In this document: positions 59,850 through 64,000 of the stretch, piece by piece
Layout of the letters: every line of letters starts with the position of its first letter
Position numbering within the stretch: the first letter of the stretch is position 1
DNA from: Dichotomocladium elegans
Lineage: Eukaryota > Mucoromycota > Mucoromycetes > Mucorales > Lichtheimiaceae
Length of the DNA stretch: 64,000 bases
NCBI GenBank assembly: GCA_025716815.1
Contig: JAIXMN010000009.1
Location: 992,001-1,056,000, forward strand
Reading direction: 5' to 3'
The notes under the pieces: model-generated
What the model saw: only the letters and a program-made list of their open reading frames with translations
Told to the model about the DNA's origin: nothing
The model's database searches: none
Position numbers and translations under genes: made by a program

Positions 59850-60480
59850 GGGGTGCTAAAAGATATTAGTGTATTCGATCTTTCGCCTGTGATTACCCAC
59901 TTTTTCTGCTACATAACAGTCCCCCTGTGGTCTCTATCATCAAACCACTGGCACAGCACTGACTACGATCTCGCAGATCGTATATACCGAAACGATACCG
60001 GTTTTTATAAAGTCAGTCCGCCAATTACAGGCAAAAAAGCATAAGTAAAGTCAAGCACGACACTAAAGCGTGTGGAAAGCCGCAAGTCCAGCAAGAATGC
60101 ATATACGTAGTCCGGGTGGGAAATGGTTATACGTAAGCCGTTTCATGATCAACGAAGTATTTCGACTCTAGGAGGATGGCAATTTCTTGGCGACTTCACG
60201 GCAAGGCGGGTGGTGAGACCGTTGTCGGCAATAAATCGCTCGTTCATAAGCCAGTCTGATGAGGGTCGACAAGTTGGTGCATGACAGAGTTGAACCAACC
60301 GTCGAGAATGCGGATGAATAGCTTGCCGACCGTGCATATCAAAGAGACAAGCTGCCGGTTTTTGATCAGAGTGGGATTGCCTTCTTTGGAATTCGAGAAC
60401 AATAGCAGGTCGTTGTCAGGTTGTCACTGTAGGAACTTACTACTCGCCAAGGCCTGTTGAGCACAGTGAAGAGAAACGGC
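59850..60480 (-). pseudogene. Decayed LINE (non-LTR retrotransposon) reverse-transcriptase fragment
   Basis: On the minus strand from about 60480 the frames give KEGNPTLIKN, then LVSLICTVGKLFIRIL, HQLVDPHQTG and MNERFIADNGLTTRLAV. This is the order of the N-terminal reverse-transcriptase blocks of LINEs (K-G-D-P-x-x-x-x-N-W-R-P-I-S-L, then NPHQTGF, then R-x-I-x-D-N). Downstream, HPDYVYAFLLDLRL and FSVVLDFTYAF continue the pattern in a damaged form. Stops and substitutions (for example the lost W-R-P) show it is dead. The catalytic YxDD block and the endonuclease domain are not visible. Ends are approximate. Confidence 0.7.
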
Positions 60481-61613
60481 GAAGAAAAGGATAACTCTTG
60501 ACAGATATGCGAATCCATTTGAAAGGTACCTCGTCAAATTTCTGTGCTGCTATCGCAATGCGTATGCTGTACAACTATGGAAAGATTGTAACAGTAGCTA
60601 CAGTGGCGGGTCATTCATAGACCGGACAACCAAGATACTACACAGATAATGATCAAGACTGCATCCCGGGCGACGATATATTTACTTTCCCTGCGCGATG
60701 ATCCATTGTAGTAACCCATAGTTATTATTAACGCTACTGGTACTATATACAAGGACGCCCTGTGACGTCGGGCATCATCACGTTGTATTATTGTAGTCCT
60801 CCTCGGTCCAGAGAGTAAGCGTCGGTGGTGCAATGGTCAATCTTGGTGTTAGGAACCACGTGCTGAAGCAGCACAGACATCCCAGTATGGTCGCTCGGGG
60901 GTAGAATAGTATTTCCACCAGGTGAATAATAATCCATAGCACTCCTGCAGGGATGGCATAACGGTGATAAATAATTCGTTCTATGTGATTGGCTTAAATT
61001 TACATGTCCCGGACTGTCACGTGAGAGGCCGGCGCGGCGGTTGAGATAGCGGGCCTACTCCGGCGGGTATGCCATCCATGCAGCCCAGCCATCCAAGGAA
61101 CCTCCTCTTCTCACCACATAAGGTAAAGATACACTAATATCAGAAGTGAGGAAAGGAGTAGACGACCTAGGGCGATGTGCGACAGGATGGATGGCTGTTT
61201 GGGAGGGTGGATAAGGATGGATCAATACGCAAGCATCGACATACAGCAACCTTAAAACGCACACCCACCACGCATACTCCATACACACCACCTCCGTTTT
61301 GAACATAACGGATCGATCTAAGACAGGCAACCAACGTCCGACGAACGGATACATGATCTCTCGTCGTATACACCCATCACCGGCACGTGTGGAAGGATAG
61401 ATGGATGGATGGATTGCTCAGATAGGAGAACGTCGCATGCTTGCCGATGTGGCCATCATGATCCACCCTCCCTTACAGGCGAGGGAGTGTGCCATCGAAA
61501 AGAGGATGGACGGTTGAAGGAAGAGGGAGTGGGAACTGGGAGAGTGGTTGAATGTTAGAACCGGAAAGATACGTAACGAATCTCTGATCTGAACTTGGCG
61601 TCATCATAGCAAA
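60481..61613. other. Upstream region of the eL6 gene
   Basis: No gene is supported. The right half contains GGAT/ATGG-rich stretches (GGATGGATGGATGG near 61400) and a CACC-rich segment at 61260-61295. The 120 bp before the ATG at 61614 form the likely promoter and leader of the ribosomal-protein gene. Confidence 0.4.
61396..61414. repeat. Short (GGAT)n repeat
   Basis: Four to five GGAT/GATG units in tandem upstream of the eL6 gene. Related GGATGG motifs recur nearby (61185-61222), which suggests a locally repetitive promoter region. Confidence 0.7.
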
Positions 61614-62455
61614 ATGGCCCACGCACCAAGAAACAGCTTCCTTGTTCCTGGCGTTACCCGTTACAGCCGCTCGGCCATGTACGCCAAGAAGGCCCTGCAC
61701 AAGCGTCAAAAGAAGGCTGTGGCCGCTCCTGTGAAGCAGGTTGCTGCCGACAAGACTGTTGAGGTCAAGGGAGCCAAGAATGGCGGCAAGCGTGTGATCC
61801 CTGCCTCCAAGGCTCCTCGCTTCTACCCTGCTGAGGATATTCCCCAGCCCAAGGTGTCCCGCAAGTCCCCCAAGGTTGCGTCCGTCCGGGCTTCCATCAC
61901 TCCCGGCACTGTCCTCATCCTCTTGGCCGGTCGTCATAAGGGAAAGCGCGTCGTCTTCTTGAAGCAGCTCGACAGCGGTCTCTTGCTCGTCACTGGTCCC
62001 TTCAAGGTGAATGGCGTTCCCCTTCGTCGTGTGAACCAGGCCTATGTCATTGCCACTTCCACCAAGCTTGATATCTCTGCCGTCAAGGTAAAAAAAAAAG
62101 TAGAAACCAGATACACCGACACACGGGGCCATGGAATACTTATCGCAAAATAGGTCGATGCCAAGATCAATGATGCCTACTTTGCCAAGAAGGGTGGCAA
62201 GCAGCAGAAGGCTTTCCTTGAGGGCGAGCAGGTAATTATGCGATGTTTTACAAAGTACTCCATGTGCTAATAGGCGTACGTGGATTTGACAATTTACAGA
62301 AGAAGGCTTCTCTCCCCGAGTCCAAGGTCGCTGACCAGAAGGCTGTCGATAAGGCTATCCTTGAGGTTGTCTCCAAGACCCCCTTCCTCAGCCAATACTT
62401 GAGCTCCACCTTTGGTCTTAAGAAGGGCCAGTTCCCCCACACCTTGAAGTTCTAA
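61614..62455 (+). CDS. RPL6: Large-subunit ribosomal protein eL6
   Basis: eL6 is a structural protein of the eukaryotic 60S subunit. Exons 61614-62087, 62154-62231 and 62300-62455 give 235 aa. The lysine-rich N-terminus ([20 protein letters not shown]) is followed by the KOW-type SH3 barrel: [37 protein letters not shown] and [17 protein letters not shown]. The C-terminus continues [25 protein letters not shown] and ends [19 protein letters not shown], the family's ending. Codon use is strongly biased to C-ending codons (AAG, GTC, CTC), unlike most neighbours and typical of a highly expressed gene. A poly(A)-signal-like AAATAAATATAAAA follows at about 62491. Confidence 0.97.
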
Positions 62456-64000
62456 GTAACTCTTGTTTTCGCACTGCGCGCGCATCCTTAAATAAATATA
62501 AAAAGCATAACTTCTGCAAACTTAAAGCGTGTCCATTTATAGGCCATAAAGTAGACCCATGAGCACTTTACCTTGAGATGTACTTTAGGTGGCACAAACA
62601 ATGCTTCTTAACAAGCAATGTCGCATAACAATCCTTGCTTGCCTTGTATTCATGTCCATCTGAATGGCAAACAAACAGGTTCTGTGGAGGTCTAATTACA
62701 AATATCAATTCATGTTGCACTTTACAAGATGTGCTACACAGCAAATGGCAATATATAATTAATCACATGCGCGGCAAATGATCAAGCAGGGCTGAAATTC
62801 ACAGAGAGAACAATGTCTGGTAATGCCTCTTGCGACAACGCGTATCGTTCTATGGATTCCTCTAGAATACATGCTGCTGTCTGAAATTCTGAAGGGAGTA
62901 ATGCAGACAAATGTCCAGGAACAACATATGTCTTCTATACCTACTGCTTTATCTCATCCATTGAGTTGCAGTAGTCGACAACTTGGCAAATGCATGCGCG
63001 TCTAAAATCACGCTGCGCAGTATCTTGGACTTATTGACCTGGTTAGACGTAGTCAAAGAACACTACTTATACGAACGCAAGGCGGTCTCGTTCCATGAGA
63101 AAGACGCCTTCAAATGAAACGAACAAACTCTCATGCACCGGTTTTCTGTATAAACTTCGGCATGAATGTCATCTTGAATAAACGCTTCTAGTTTGTGTCG
63201 ATCTCCTTGATGTACACATTGTATCTCTCGAAGCAAAAGAGTCAGAAAACGTACAAGGGAACAAAGTCGTCGATTGTTCTATCAAAGTGCATGTGAAGAT
63301 GCTTCACGAGCGTATAGTTTTTCAACTCCACTGCAAAATTGTCCAAGCAAGTTTTGTCTATTGTCTCCCCCGTCTTCCGTTAAGGATAGCTCGACAAGTA
63401 ATCGACAAGCGTTGACGAAAAATAGTCAATTATCTAAACAGAACATTTCTCAGGAAAAAGCTAGATCATTAGCAGTCATCGAAGAGATATCATTTTCGAT
63501 TTCTGGTGTCAAGGCAACATAGCCAGGTGGGCTGGACATTACCGTCTGCTAGCATTTGCATCCTAGTCAAGGCTGGATACGCAAGGTATCCTCCACTGAT
63601 CGAGAGTTTTATCATGCGTTTAGTCATATTGAGGAATATAAGTTGTGTGCACTGAATCGATTACAGTGTGTCGGACAGGTTCCAAGTTTGGCAACCATGA
63701 TGATTCCGCCTATCTCGACGAAAAATCTGAGACGAGATATGGTTATGAACGGGCGTATCAAACCATGGATGCGACGGAGGAAGAAAAAGTTTAAGATAAA
63801 TGTATCGTTGAAAGATATCCTTGGATCCATACGCCTTCGTCAGGTGTGATGGTAACAACGTAGTCGAAGTGGAATATAATGCGCTCGGCTATCATGAATA
63901 ATATCAAAGTATGAGCAACCGCACATTTGCAAGGGCTTCCAGTTACTGCGAAACACGCCCCAACACCTCAAAAGATAAAGTAAGAAAGGATATGTATGCG
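62456..64000. other. Right-end interval with possible relic coding sequence
   Basis: No gene is supported between 62456 and 63250. From about 63270 to 63850 the + strand has open stretches without family match, including YKLCALNRLQCVGQVPSL and a basic segment RIKPWMRRRKKKF followed by KDILGSIRLRQ. The peptide-like composition and the stop codons between blocks suggest a decayed mobile-element gene or an unspliced partial gene running off the window. Confidence 0.4.

Noticed and set aside
60818..60895. tRNA-like segment with a TGGTGCAATGG A-box-like motif
   Set aside because: No B-box (GGTTCGAnTCC), no cloverleaf pairing of the ends and no plausible anticodon arm could be found.
1..64000. CRISPR array, bacterial operon or prophage content
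   Set aside because: The sequence is intron-rich eukaryotic DNA; no spaced palindromic repeats or bacterial-type gene packing was seen.

Overview
The window is nuclear DNA of a filamentous fungus. Twenty intron-rich genes, short introns (mostly 45-85 nt), fungal-type families (an Ypr097w/Lec1-like PX protein, SUR7/PalI, a MATA-type HMG box) and worn Tc1- and LINE-like relics suggest an early-diverging lineage, probably Mucoromycota (Mucorales-like). That placement is inference from gene content and style; no marker gene fixes the species. I built the gene models by hand from splice signals, reading-frame continuity and family similarity.

Left part (1-23.3 kb): the 3' end of a WDR6/Rtt10 homologue, a universal stress protein, an unrecognised polar protein, a 5-9.6 kb stretch of decayed DNA with a Tc1/mariner-like relic, then a compact block: PX/DUF3818 lipid protein, SAM methyltransferase, DUF962 membrane protein, spliceosomal cyclophilin H, a PPxY membrane protein, the DEAH helicase Dhr1/DHX37 and the 3-ketoacyl-CoA reductase Ifa38.

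Middle (23.3-38.5 kb): gene-poor. It holds a second Tc1-like relic, a SUR7/PalI-type four-span membrane protein, a lone MATA-type HMG-box gene in about 7 kb of otherwise empty DNA, and RPA2.

Right part (38.5-64 kb): the ARF exchange factor Sec7 (1868 aa), a small secreted protein, the Ypt6/Rab6 exchange-factor subunit Ric1, an SRPBCC protein with a membrane anchor, a poly-Q zinc-finger protein, ferredoxin reductase Arh1, a small membrane protein, a Ymc1-type mitochondrial carrier, a LINE reverse-transcriptase relic and ribosomal protein eL6.

The genes are mostly unlinked housekeeping functions. Two concern Golgi traffic (Sec7 and Ric1, 1.2 kb apart) and two concern ribosomes (Dhr1, eL6), but nothing indicates a functional cluster. 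The main unusual signals are a high share of GC-AG introns, each with a GT four bases into the intron, very small coding exons, and the isolated HMG gene. No CRISPR, rRNA, convincing tRNA or new multigene system was seen.
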